DNA from: Tenacibaculum sp.
Lineage (GTDB): Bacteria > Bacteroidota > Bacteroidia > Flavobacteriales > Flavobacteriaceae
Assembly: GCA_022448525.1 (NCBI GenBank)
Contig: JAKVCX010000007.1
Location: 284,022-348,021, forward strand
DNA: 64,000 bases
Direction: 5' to 3'
Below the pieces are notes generated by a model, which was given only the letters and a program-made list of their open reading frames with translations, did no database searches and was not told where the DNA came from. The stretch's first letter is position 1, and every line of letters starts with the position of its first letter. Below are positions 19,601-27,531 of this stretch, piece by piece. The translations under genes and the position numbers were made by a program.

Positions 19601-22600
19601 AACTTCTGTAAGTTTGGTATTGGTGGTTAAATCAATAGTTGAAATGTCTGTATAATCAATACGTAGTTGTGTTAGTTCTGTGTTTAAAGAAAGATTTAAT
19701 GATGTTAAATTAGTTCTATACAAGATTAAATTTTTTAAAACTAGATTATTACTAACATCTAGAGTTGTAATATCAGTTTGAAATAATTCTAGGAAAGTAA
19801 GTTGTGTTAAATTACTTACGTCAATAGAGGTTATGTCTGTAACAGGACATTCTAATCTTGTTAAAGAAGTATTATTAGAAACATCTAAAGATGTTAATGG
19901 ATTTGCACCAATATCCAGGGTAGTTAACTTTAAGTTTTTTGAAAGATCAATACTGGTTAAATCATTTTCGCTTATACCTAAAGTTTCTAAATCAGTATTA
20001 TTAGTTAAGTTTATTGAAGTTAAGCTGTTGTTTTTAAGATTAAGTGATTTTAAGGCGATGAAATCTTCAATCCCTGTTAAATCTGAAATAGCTTTACTTC
20101 TTAAATCTAAATCTGTTACAGTTTCTATGTTTCTAGTTGGAATTTGTCCATCACCATTAACATCATCATAGCCTAAAGCTTCTAGTTCAGCTTCAAAATT
20201 TGCATCTGGAATAGTTGTGTAACGACATCCCAAATCGTTAAAACTAGCTGTGTTATCTATGTTCGTCCAGTTGTTTGTACTCCAAGTTGCATCATCTACT
20301 GTAATACAGATTAAAGATGGATTTCCTGTAGCAACAAAATTACCATTAGACATATTGACATTGTTTCCGTTTTTGACATTTAAATATGTTAAGTTATTGT
20401 TTTCACATTCTAGTCTAACTAATGCTGGATTGTTGGAAACATCTAAAGTTGTAAAACTATTATCAGCAATTCTAAGCTGCGTTAAAGCTGATAAATGAGA
20501 TACATCAATTGAGTTGAAATTTACTCGTTCTATTACAATTACTTCTAACAGAGAATTATTCGAAACATCTAATCCATTCAAATGAGTATCTTGAAAAAAT
20601 AGATTTTTAACATTTGTGTTATTGCTGATATCAATGCTCGTTAAGTTTGCACAAGCTCTTAGGTTTATGGTTTCTAAAAGAGGATTGTTAGCAACGTTTA
20701 TAGCAGTAAATAAATTATTTCTAAGATTTATAAAAGTTAAATTAGGATTTTGACTTAAATCAATGCTTGATAATTGATTGTATCTTCCTTCTATACTTTC
20801 TAATTTCGAGATTGAACCTAAATTTAAAGTAGCAATAGTATTATTATCAAAATTTAAGTTTTGAAGATTAATATTTGAACTTAGATCTAAACTTGTTAGT
20901 ACGTTTGTATCTAAATTCAAGTCCGTTAATGCCACGAAATCTTCAATTCCTGTTAAATCGGCAATGTTTTGATTACGCACATCTAACGTTGTGATAACTT
21001 CAATCAATTCAGTAGGTACTTGTCCATCTCCAGAAATATCATCGTAACCCAAATTATTTAACGCAGCTTCAAAATTGGCGTCTGGAATAGTGGTGTAATC
21101 GCAATAAGTAGCGCTAAAATTTGTTGTTGCTTCAACATTAGTCCAGTTTGTAGTACTATAAGCTACATCATCAACTAAAACACAAGGCACTGGTGTACCT
21201 ATAGTTTCAAATGCAGAAATATTTGTGTTTGCTCCATTTTGAATATTCAAACTTGTTAGTGATGTAATATTGTCTGCATATAGATATTTCAGTGATGTGT
21301 TTTTAGACAAGTCTAACGTTATTAAGCTAGTTTTGTCAATTTCCAAACCAGTCAAATTAATATTAGTACTCAAGTCAAGTGCTGTAATATCCGAACCTTC
21401 TAAATCGAGATAATTTAAATTTGTATTAGAGCTCGTATTAAGTGAAGTAAGGCTACAGTCCGTACACATAAATTGAGTTAAAGCTGTATTATTAGAAATA
21501 TCAAGTGAAGTTCCGGAATATTGAATTCTAAAATCTTCTAACGCGGTGTTTTTACTTACATCAATTGATGAGAAGTCGTTATTCCCTTGTCTGATCCAAA
21601 GAACTCGTAAAGCAGGATTATTCGTTAAATTAATGGCAGTCAAATCATTTTGATTTGCTTTTAGCTCTTCAAGTGCAGTAAAATCTTCAATACCAGTTAA
21701 ATCTGTTATTCCTTTGCTACTAAGGTTTAAAATAGTTACTGTTTCAATTATATCTGTAGGTACTTGACCGTCATTGGAAATATCATCATACCCTTGAGAT
21801 GTTAATGCTGCTTCAAAGTTTGCATCAGGAATTTGTGTATATCTGCAGTCGTACATTGAAAAGTACATTCCAGAACTAATATTTGTCCAATTTGTTGAAC
21901 TGTACGAAGAATCATCTACATTAATACAGGATAATCCGGTATTTGATCTTGCATCAAACAAGGTCATATTGATGTTGTTACCGTTTTTTAGATTTAAAGA
22001 AGATAAATTATTATTATTAGCATCAAGTTGAGTCAACGAAGAGTTTACCGATAGGTCTAAAGAATTTATATTGTTGTTTTTAGCATCAAGTTGAACTAAC
22101 GAAGTGTTTGCCGATAAATCTAAAGAGGTTAGATTATTGTTGAAAATAATTAAAACTTCTAATGCTGTGTTTTTACTAAGGTCTAAACTAGTAATTGAAT
22201 TAAAATTACAAGTTAATTCTTGAAGAAGTGGATTATTGCTAAGATCTATCAGTGCTATATCATCATTAGCAGATACATCTAATACTTCTAATAAAGGATT
22301 ATTTGTAACATCAATTTCATCCAATCGACCACTACTACTTGTTAAGGATTTTAATTGAGTGTTATTGGAAATATCCAAAGTTTCAAAAGGATTGGTTTTA
22401 CAATTTAAAACCTCTAAAGCGGTGAAATCTTCAATTCCTGTCATATCAGAAATTGTTTTGTGAGAAACATCTAAAGAAGTTACTACTTCAATCATATCCG
22501 TTGGTACTCGTCCATCTCCAGAAATATCATCATAACCAAGTGTATATAAAGCTGCTTCAAAATTAGCATCAGGAATTGCTGTATATCTGCAGTTGTTTGT

Positions 22601-23398
22601 ATTGAAAAACATTCCTGAGTCTATGTTAGTCCAATTCGTAGTACTGTAGGCTGCATCATCAACATTAATACAAGTTAAACTGGTATTATTTGTAACATTG
22701 AAGTTAGTAACATTATTATTGTTACCGTTTTGAATGTTTAAACTAGTTAAAGTAGCTATATCATTAGCAATTAGAACTGTCAGAGCTGTATTCTTGGATA
22801 AATCTAAAGAAGTTAGTTTTGTAGAATATACATCGAGAGTTCCTAAACTTGTATTTGTACTTAAATCTAAAGTACTTATATCAGAATTCCATAAATCTAA
22901 ATAATTTAAGTTAGGATTGTTGCTAGTATCTAAACTAGTTAAATCACAACTCGTACATGAAAAACGTTTTAATAAAGTAAGGCTGGATAAATCAATGGAA
23001 GTTCCCGTGTACTGTCTTATTCTAAAATCTTCAAGTGCCGTATTGTTACTAACATCTATTGAACTAAAAATGTTCCCATTTGATGCCCAAAGAACTCTAA
23101 GATTGATCAAACTTGAAACATCTAGAGAAGTCAAATTGTTATATTGAAGTTTTAAAGACTCTAAAGCGACAAAATCATTAATTCCAGTTAAATCAGAAAT
23201 GTTTTGATTATTCAATTCTAATGAAGTAATTACTTCGATATTACTTGTTGGAACTTGTCCGTCTCCTGAAATATCATCATAACCTAAAGCATCCAATGCA
23301 GCTTCAAAGTTTGCATCTGGAATAGACGTATACTGAGCTGAAATTTGAATGGATGTAATTAAAAAAAAGCAGATTAATAAATAGTACTTATTCCTCAT
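13694..23398 (-). CDS. Giant secreted LRR protein: 11 super-repeats plus dockerin-like module
   Basis: The protein has 3234 residues from the ATG at 23398 (MRNKYYLLICFF signal); an ATG ten codons upstream lacks the signal start. Eleven super-repeats each open with YTxIPDANFEA.LEALGYDD, an acidic DISGDGQVPT loop, LTGIEDF, then 21-residue LRRs (LTSLDLSNNTALTxLxxxNN), and close with LNVKNGNNTN, SLTCIxVDD and YSTTNWTNI, with paired cysteines per unit. The last ~230 residues are the module shared with the genes at 5466 and 7951 (ESLMRDDLR, VDWVCVELRD, KHRNHLG, two D-x-D-x-N-G-Q loops, ending NIGKGEQF). There is no classical T9SS domain. InlA-like LRR solenoids usually bind proteins or glycans, so a large adhesin is likely. 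Regulated by promoter copy B. Confidence 0.85.
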   Translation of the reverse strand: MRNKYYLLICFFLITSIQISAQYTSIPDANFEAALDALGYDDISGDGQVPTSNIEVITSLELNNQNISDLTGINDFVALESLKLQYNNLTSLDVSSLINLRVLWASNGNIFSSIDVSNNTALEDFRIRQYTGTSIDLSSLTLLKRFSCTSCDLTSLDTSNNPNLNYLDLWNSDISTLDLSTNTSLGTLDVYSTKLTSLDLSKNTALTVLIANDIATLTSLNIQNGNNNNVTNFNVTNNTSLTCINVDDAAYSTTNWTNIDSGMFFNTNNCRYTAIPDANFEAALYTLGYDDISGDGRVPTDMIEVVTSLDVSHKTISDMTGIEDFTALEVLNCKTNPFETLDISNNTQLKSLTSSSGRLDEIDVTNNPLLEVLDVSANDDIALIDLSNNPLLQELTCNFNSITSLDLSKNTALEVLIIFNNNLTSLDLSANTSLVQLDAKNNNINSLDLSVNSSLTQLDANNNNLSSLNLKNGNNINMTLFDARSNTGLSCINVDDSSYSSTNWTNISSGMYFSMYDCRYTQIPDANFEAALTSQGYDDISNDGQVPTDIIETVTILNLSSKGITDLTGIEDFTALEELKANQNDLTAINLTNNPALRVLWIRQGNNDFSSIDVSKNTALEDFRIQYSGTSLDISNNTALTQFMCTDCSLTSLNTSSNTNLNYLDLEGSDITALDLSTNINLTGLEIDKTSLITLDLSKNTSLKYLYADNITSLTSLNIQNGANTNISAFETIGTPVPCVLVDDVAYSTTNWTNVEATTNFSATYCDYTTIPDANFEAALNNLGYDDISGDGQVPTELIEVITTLDVRNQNIADLTGIEDFVALTDLNLDTNVLTSLDLSSNINLQNLNFDNNTIATLNLGSISKLESIEGRYNQLSSIDLSQNPNLTFINLRNNLFTAINVANNPLLETINLRACANLTSIDISNNTNVKNLFFQDTHLNGLDVSNNSLLEVIVIERVNFNSIDVSHLSALTQLRIADNSFTTLDVSNNPALVRLECENNNLTYLNVKNGNNVNMSNGNFVATGNPSLICITVDDATWSTNNWTNIDNTASFNDLGCRYTTIPDANFEAELEALGYDDVNGDGQIPTRNIETVTDLDLRSKAISDLTGIEDFIALKSLNLKNNSLTSINLTNNTDLETLGISENDLTSIDLSKNLKLTTLDIGANPLTSLDVSNNTSLTRLECPVTDITSIDVSNLTQLTFLELFQTDITTLDVSNNLVLKNLILYRTNLTSLNLSLNTELTQLRIDYTDISTIDLTTNTKLTEVRVNGSDITTVDLSNQVALTDFYGQTGVLEYINIKNGNNTNITNFDVRNNSDLTCITVDDATYSTTNWTNISSSTSFTEGIYCDYTDIPDANFEARLEALGHDDISGDGKVPTRLIKDVTSLTVNGHSVSDFTGIEDFTGLTYLDVGNNNITSIDVSNLTLLTFLRVDGNSLTSLDLSTNTLLVDLRCSYNSGITSLSLSNNTLLETAHLGNNSLASLDLSSNPLLYDLRLSGNDLTSISFTNNTALQTLIVSNNPLTTLDLTANTALTSLYATNCGLTSLTNLNSTVLQDLYLQKNSLTNVDFSSSAATITNIYLSENSITELDFTGAISLKKLSIYDNNISSLDVTQAVSLEEVYVTDNDLTYFNVKNGNNGAIHEFHADNNPSLTCILVDDATTSTTRWISGIDDTASFSDTYCRYTAIPDSIFETRLESLGYDDISGDGQVPTVLIETVTSLTVNDLGINELTGIEDFTALVTLNARGNNFTTLDMSQNLLLEHLYINSNKLPSIDVSKNVLLRNLNIGSNSITTLDVSKNPDLRDLWVQGNGGLTTLDLSNNLEIRELYTYSSGVATLDLSIHSELRILSAYRTSLSSIDLSNNPELRALRVDETNVTVLDLSNNTKLETLRINNTGIASLDLSNNTAFKQLWGHDTDLSYLNVKNGNNTNVSTFEIENNTSLTCVLVDDASYSTTNWTNIPAGLVFREVYCDYTAIPDANFEAALEALGYDDISGDGQVPTPLIEVVEDLTIVSKSIADITGIEDFKALKTLNCAGNTFTNLDLSNNTELTSVITKFTPIATLNISNSVNLDLLVCSFNNLTTLDVSNNIALTYLECNNNNLTALNVSNNVALEDLRCGSNSLTAIDVTSNTALTSFWCQDNAITDLDLSNQAGLVSITVNNNSLTSLNVKNGNNTNVTNFIATGNASLTCINVDNVTYSTTNWLGIDNIANFSSTGCSYTLIPDANFEAELEALGYDDISGDGQVPTYLIEVVTSLALPNKGISDLTGIEDFVALTSLNCRVNSLTTLDVTKNTLLKTLTADGNSLTSIDLSNNTDLEILNLAGSNLTSIDLTSNTSLRKLLLNGNGGLTSLNIANNTKLVEVRAYATNITALDLSVHTDLESLECYNTQLSSINVSNNPELQTLRVDNTNITALDLSNNPSIETLRVNDTGIQTLDLTNQTVLKNLYAHDTSLTSLNVKNGNNTNVTTFRAEGNPNLTCIVVDDVTYSTNNWTDIDGTASFTNSYCSYTAIPDANFEAALEGLGYDDISSDGQVPTDLIKGITTLELNNQSITDFTGIEDFVGLTHLDVGNNSTGSIDITNLVSLEFVRLDAMSLTSIDLSKNTALVDLRCSFNSGITSIDVSNNTLLETAHIGNNSLSEINLNNNPLLYELRLSHNNLTSADLSSNTALTELNLSNNDLSYLNVKNANNTNILIFYSTGNPSLSCVLVDDANYSTTNWTNIDNTTSFSDTYCRYTAIPDASFESRLNALGYDDVSGDGQVPTALIENVTYLYVPVNAGSPITSLSGIEDFVSLERLICSGSRLTSIDLSNSPNLTEANLSNNSLTTISVNGLTALENLQLGGNKLTAIDVTTNTSLVDLDISGSDITTLNVTNNTALETLDIGSNEITTVDLSSNILLESFTFSSTTISSLDLSNNINLYYVEGEYADNLTELDLSALPLLDEVYLNDCALLTSINIKNGKNTDISDFETTGSPNLTCVVVDDATYSTTNWTSIDSQTKFNEVTCNTVQVAIKVYLQGAFINPNSGEESLMRDDLRIAGGVYGSTSPYSDSATISDAIKMDDAGTNSMVDWVCVELRDANDSSIIIAEKTGVLQRDGDIVNTTDNRISPLSFNVPSNNYYIVIKHRNHLGIMTASATSLSSSLTTLDLSSNSNLITGGSNALINMGGGIFAIPSGDFDENGQVQNIDTNSVIQLLGVSGYNKADLDMNGQVQNSDINNLLNPNIGKGEQF
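14370..23345 (-). repeat. Eleven coding super-repeats with quantised length
   Basis: Using the codons for DDIS (ATATCATCAT on the plus strand) as a marker, units begin at 23271, 22524, 21780, 21036, 20160, 19290, 18288, 17418, 16677, 15807 and 15126. The spacings are 747, 744, 744, 876, 870, 1002, 870, 741, 870 and 681 bp. The classes differ by about 63 or 126 bp, one or two 21-residue LRRs. Repeats are well conserved in protein but diverged in DNA, so the array is not recent. Confidence 0.85.
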
Positions 23399-23430
23399 GT
23401 TGTAAGTAGGGATTTTATTTAAACACAATG

Positions 23431-23542
23431 CAATACTATTTCATTTTTGATTTCAATAAAAGAAATCACGGGGTGCAAAAAAGGGTGCAGAAATTCAAAT
23501 CCCTTTATTTACAGTAGCTGTGGAGTGTTTTTTTTGAACCCT
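23431..23542 (-). promoter_or_regulatory. Conserved promoter/operator, copy B
   Basis: Minus-strand order is AGGGTTCAAAAAAAA, AATAAAG, TGCACCC twice with a 12-bp period, GTGATTTCTTTT, then TAGTATTG as a probable -7 element. TTG in TTTTATTG lies about 19 bp upstream of it as a possible -33. It matches copy A in register. The start codon at 23398 is only about 33 bp downstream, so the conserved part is the promoter and not the leader. Confidence 0.7.
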
Positions 23543-23553
23543 ACGAGGAATTC

Positions 23554-23585
23554 AAATCTCATTTTTATATAAAAAATAAGAGTTT
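23554..23585 (-). terminator. Imperfect terminator hairpin of regulator paralogue 2
   Basis: AAACTCTTATTTTTT and AAAAATGAGATTT flank an ATAT loop on the minus strand, with bulges. The hairpin overlaps the stop codon region of the gene starting at 25314. It is weak, but placed where a terminator is expected. Confidence 0.4.
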
Positions 23586-25314
23586 ATAAAGAACGAATGT
23601 ATTCGTCTAATGAGTCGTTTTGGGTAAGATTTAATTTCTTTTTGAGCCTAAATCGAGTTGATTTTATAGCGTCTAAACTTGTTTTTCTTAAACTCGATAT
23701 TTCCTTTCTGGAGAAGCCAAGCTTTATAAAAGAACAAACCTCAATATCGGTTTTTGTTAAATTAGGATGAAGGTTTTTTAAGTTTTTCAAAAAGTCATAG
23801 TTCAATGTTTCAATATTCTTTTTAAGAACCATAATTTTTGAATCTTCGAGTTTATCTGCTTTTAAGTCTGCAATGATTCCTTTTAAAGTTACACCTTCTT
23901 CTGCGTATGAAAGTTTGGATAAATTTTTGGCTAATTTCTCTTTCGTTTGCAAATGAATTACCGTTTCTGTTAACAGATCGTTTACTTCTTCAGTTAATTT
24001 TTGTTTATCTGAACTTAATATAGAAATTTCTTTATCACTTTCCTTTAGTTTCTTCTGAAATAGCTTTCCTAATTTTTGTTCTTTTAACCAACGGTTTCTG
24101 AGTAATCGAATTACAAAAAATGCAAGGAATAATCCAATAATACTAAGAAGACCAATAAATTTATTTTGTGCTAATACTTTATCTTTTTCTAATGTTAGGA
24201 TTTCTTTTTGTTTTACAAAAAGAATACTGTCTTTCATTTTCTTTTTAGCAAAAGTATTTGCCATTTCAATTTCTTTAATTTCTTTCAGCTTCTTATTATC
24301 GTAAATAGCTTTTTGAGAATCTTCATAAATTTTAAAATCCTTTAAAGCTTGGTTCAAATTCCCTAACTTTTCGTTTATCTGACTTCTCAATTTGTAAGTC
24401 ATCGATTCTAAATGTTTTTTCTCAATTTGATTGGATAAGGTTATAGTTGTGTCTGCATATTTCTTTGCTAATTGAAACCTTTTAAAGTTGAAATTAATTT
24501 TAGCTAAATCATAATAGCTTTCACTTAAATAGTGTTTATGATTTTCCTTTAAGAAGAAGCTATTTGTTTTTTTAGCCATATCTAAAAGTGCTTCATAGGA
24601 GTAAACTCCGTTAATTTCGTCAATCGAAACTTTACCATCCAAGCTTTTCTTATTAGCATCAGATTCTAATTCTTCAAGAGAGTATCTAACGAACTGAATG
24701 TTTGATGCATAATATTCAAGATTAGCTTCTACTTCATTGAAAATGGCTCTTGCTTTTTTTAAATAGAAATATGCTGAATCTTTTATTTCTCTGTGACTAA
24801 AGTTACCTGCTAATAATCTGTAGCTTATGCCAAGTTGTTTTTTGAATGGCCTTTTATTTATTTCAATTGCGTTTTTGAAGAATTTATCAGCTGTTGTATA
24901 ATCATATTGATACGAATAAAGATTTCCCATATTCATATTAATGGTAATTAACTTATTCGTGTCTTTAATTTCTTCGTAAAGATCTTTGGCTTTATTGTAA
25001 TTGCGTAGTGATTTTGGATAGTTGCTTCTTATTCGCGAAATAATTCCCCTTCTACTATATATTTGTCCGCGATGTTTTCGTGTATCATAGTCAACCGTAT
25101 CTAACATGGTTAGAATTACAGTTAAAAGAGAATCAGCTTTATTTAAATCACGAGCATGATAATAAGCGTTGAGCCTTAGGTAATTTACAATTTTCACCGA
25201 ATCATTTTCAGATTCTTTTATGGATTGATGTAACTTAACAAGTCTAGATTCATCGTTTTGTGAAAAACAATTTAATGTAAAGGAAACCAGTATTAAACAG
25301 ATTATTTTCTGCAT
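23584..25314 (-). CDS. TPR / membrane-anchored LuxR-type HTH regulator (paralogue 2)
   Basis: This 576-residue protein starts at the ATG at 25314, which begins the leader MQKIICLILVSFTLNCFSQ; 22 upstream codons in the same frame lack a signal. TPR-like helices fill residues ~30-350, a membrane segment (FIGLLSIIGLFLAFFVI) lies near 390-410, a coiled coil follows, and an HTH closes the protein (LTKTDIEVCSFIKLGFSRKEISSLR ... IKSTRFRLKKKL). The segment LKGIIADLKADKLEDSKI before the HTH is nearly identical to paralogue 3. The gene lies directly upstream of the giant LRR transcription unit, with a consensus promoter at 25342-25371. A role in switching the LRR gene through the TGCACCC boxes is inference from position. 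Confidence 0.8.
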   Translation of the reverse strand: MQKIICLILVSFTLNCFSQNDESRLVKLHQSIKESENDSVKIVNYLRLNAYYHARDLNKADSLLTVILTMLDTVDYDTRKHRGQIYSRRGIISRIRSNYPKSLRNYNKAKDLYEEIKDTNKLITINMNMGNLYSYQYDYTTADKFFKNAIEINKRPFKKQLGISYRLLAGNFSHREIKDSAYFYLKKARAIFNEVEANLEYYASNIQFVRYSLEELESDANKKSLDGKVSIDEINGVYSYEALLDMAKKTNSFFLKENHKHYLSESYYDLAKINFNFKRFQLAKKYADTTITLSNQIEKKHLESMTYKLRSQINEKLGNLNQALKDFKIYEDSQKAIYDNKKLKEIKEIEMANTFAKKKMKDSILFVKQKEILTLEKDKVLAQNKFIGLLSIIGLFLAFFVIRLLRNRWLKEQKLGKLFQKKLKESDKEISILSSDKQKLTEEVNDLLTETVIHLQTKEKLAKNLSKLSYAEEGVTLKGIIADLKADKLEDSKIMVLKKNIETLNYDFLKNLKNLHPNLTKTDIEVCSFIKLGFSRKEISSLRKTSLDAIKSTRFRLKKKLNLTQNDSLDEYIRSL

Positions 25315-25341
25315 ATTGTTGAGGGAATGGTTCGTTCTAAA

Positions 25342-25371
25342 CAAATGTAACTTAAAAATTTGTAAATCAAA
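25342..25371 (-). promoter_or_regulatory. Bacteroidota-type promoter for regulator paralogue 2
   Basis: Minus-strand TACATTTG (25342-25349) matches the -7 consensus TAnnTTTG, and TTTG (25368-25371) lies 18 bp upstream as the -33 box. The start codon is 28 bp downstream. Confidence 0.7.
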
Positions 25372-25414
25372 ATAGAGCAAATGTTTGTTGCGAACTTACG
25401 TTGCTGATCTGCTG

Positions 25415-27298
25415 TTATATTGACTTAATATAATCATCTAAAGACTGTTCTGCTCCTAAGTTTAGTTTCTTTTTTAATCTAAATCGTGTTGATTTAATTG
25501 CGTCGATACTTGTTTTTCTTAAGTTAGAAATCTCTTTTCTCGAAAGTCCAATTTTAATAAAAGAACACACTTCAATATCCGTTTTAGTAAGATTTGGGTG
25601 CTGATTTTTCAGAGATTTTAAAAACTCATAATTCAGAGATTCAATGTTTTGTTTTAAAATTACAATTTTAGAATCTTCTAATTTATCAGCTTTTAAATCA
25701 GCAATAATACTTCTTAAACTAACTCCTTCTTCTTCATGGGAAAGTTTAGATAAGTTTTCGGCTAACTTTTCTTTAGATCGAAGGTGGATTATAGTTTCTG
25801 CTAATAGTTCATTGACTTCTTCTTTTTTAGTGGTAACTTCTGTATTTAGGTCAACAACCTCTCTAGCCAATGCTCTTTTCTTTCTTATGGCTTTTCTCCA
25901 AAGGACATAAAATATCATGAAGGCAATTAAAAAGACAATCAATAAAACCGCTACGATTAATCTTCTTTTCTGTTTTTCAATTTCTTTATCTTTTTCAAGA
26001 AGTTCAATTTCTGTTTTCTTTTTGTAAATCTCTTGATCTTTACGCTCGGTTTCAAACTTCGATTGATAATATAAAAAGGTATTATCCTTTATAAGTTTAT
26101 TGTTTGCTTCTTCGAGCTCCAAATATGTATTTAGATGTTCAAAAGCTTTTTTGTATTGACCAGTAGCACCATAAACTTTAGCAAGTTCTTTTTCTGCACT
26201 TTTAACTTTTTCTTCTTGACCTTCTTGACCTCTTAAGGCTAATACTTTTTGTAAAGCTTCTTCTGCCTTTTGGTAATCTTTCTTTTTACTATAAACTTTA
26301 GCTTGGTACTCATAATTCATTCTCTGGAAAAACTCTGGCGCACTAGATTTTTGCACCCAAGTTTTAGCTTCCTCTAAGTATCTTTCAGCTTCAGAAACGT
26401 TATCTAAGTCTAAATTATAATCTATATTTAAGTTTGCCAAAAACAAATTAGACATTACTTTTCGTTGCCTATTTTGTACACTATCGGCATAAAGCTTTGT
26501 AGAATCAATATACTTTTTAACGTTATCAAAATTCTTAACTTTTTGATGAATCTTGGCTAAATTCCCATAAGCAAAAAATAAAGAAACGTAGTCTTTTATT
26601 TCCTTAGCGTTTTGAAGAACTTTTTCACGTTCAGCAATTGATTTTTGGTGGAAACCATTTTTAGAATAGATACCTGCTAATTCTGCTAAAGTGAAGTTTT
26701 TATAAAAGTTGTCATTTAATTCGTCATATAATTTATAGGCTTCTTCGTAATTCGTAACCGCATTTAAAAATTCATTTAAATCGTTATAAACCTGAGCTGT
26801 AAAAAGTCGTGCATCTGCTGCATTAATAACACCTTTATTTTCCTTAATAAAAATGTCACCTGAACGTTTGTAGTCAGCAATTGCTTTTTGATATTTATCT
26901 GTGTTATAAAAGAAACTTGCTCTTTTAAGTAATAGGTGTGCTTCTGTTGTTGGATCCTTAAAGAATTCTTTATATCCCAACATTTCGTCTACATAATATT
27001 TTGTGGAATCTAATTGGGCAATACTGGTAAAGTGTTCTATTAAAAAGCGCGACTTTTTTGCGAATAAATCGTACTCTTTGAATTCTTTACCTAAAGAAAT
27101 ATATTCCTTTAAAAAAGCAATCTTCCTATCTGAATTTTCATTAACAGTTTTTTTTGTCAACTCATCTAATAGTTCGAATCGAGCTTTCTTTTCGGTTGTT
27201 TTTTCTAATTGACTCGTTAATTCTTCAATCGATTTTTGAGAAAAGCCAAGAAAAGAGAAAACGAATAAAAAGACAGATAATAAAAATTGCTTTGCCAT
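25415..27298 (-). CDS. TPR / membrane-anchored LuxR-type HTH regulator (paralogue 3)
   Basis: This 627-residue protein has a signal peptide (MAKQFLLSVFLFVFSFLGFSQ), TPR repeats over ~25-400, a membrane segment (LIVAVLLIVFLIAFMIFYVLW) near 445, a coiled coil and a C-terminal LuxR-type HTH (LTKTDIEVCSFIKIGLSRKEISNLR ... IKSTRFRLKKKL). The C-terminal ~120 residues are almost the same as in paralogue 2, pointing to tandem duplication, while the TPR sensor parts have diverged. The 100-bp gap to paralogue 2 contains that gene's own promoter, so the two are probably separate units. It likely senses different envelope signals through its TPRs while reading related DNA sites. Confidence 0.8.
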   Translation of the reverse strand: MAKQFLLSVFLFVFSFLGFSQKSIEELTSQLEKTTEKKARFELLDELTKKTVNENSDRKIAFLKEYISLGKEFKEYDLFAKKSRFLIEHFTSIAQLDSTKYYVDEMLGYKEFFKDPTTEAHLLLKRASFFYNTDKYQKAIADYKRSGDIFIKENKGVINAADARLFTAQVYNDLNEFLNAVTNYEEAYKLYDELNDNFYKNFTLAELAGIYSKNGFHQKSIAEREKVLQNAKEIKDYVSLFFAYGNLAKIHQKVKNFDNVKKYIDSTKLYADSVQNRQRKVMSNLFLANLNIDYNLDLDNVSEAERYLEEAKTWVQKSSAPEFFQRMNYEYQAKVYSKKKDYQKAEEALQKVLALRGQEGQEEKVKSAEKELAKVYGATGQYKKAFEHLNTYLELEEANNKLIKDNTFLYYQSKFETERKDQEIYKKKTEIELLEKDKEIEKQKRRLIVAVLLIVFLIAFMIFYVLWRKAIRKKRALAREVVDLNTEVTTKKEEVNELLAETIIHLRSKEKLAENLSKLSHEEEGVSLRSIIADLKADKLEDSKIVILKQNIESLNYEFLKSLKNQHPNLTKTDIEVCSFIKIGLSRKEISNLRKTSIDAIKSTRFRLKKKLNLGAEQSLDDYIKSI

Positions 27299-27490
27299 GA
27301 AATACTATGAAATTTGTTTGTGCTGTTTTAAATTTAAATTAAAACTCCTATAATCATTTAGTTATTACTATGAACTCCGTGTTGAAATCGTTTAATGGAT
27401 TGTTTTGGATAATAAGAGGTCAAGTAGAATGAACAAAAATGAATTCAAAAGCTAGAGATTATAAGGGGCGTGTCAAATCTAGAAAGAATA

Positions 27491-27527
27491 GTTCAAAAAA
27501 AAAAGCATCGCTAATTGCGATGCTTTT
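27491..27527 (-). terminator. Terminator downstream of tRNA-Asn
   Basis: Minus-strand AAAAGCATCGC pairs with GCGATGCTTTT around a five-base loop and runs into a T tract, four bases after the tRNA 3' end. Confidence 0.85.
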
Positions 27528-27531
27528 GCTG

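Noticed and set aside
13694..23398. A CRISPR array or IS-related repeats
   Set aside because: The regularity comes from coding LRR super-repeats of 681-1002 bp, with no short identical repeats separated by unique spacers.
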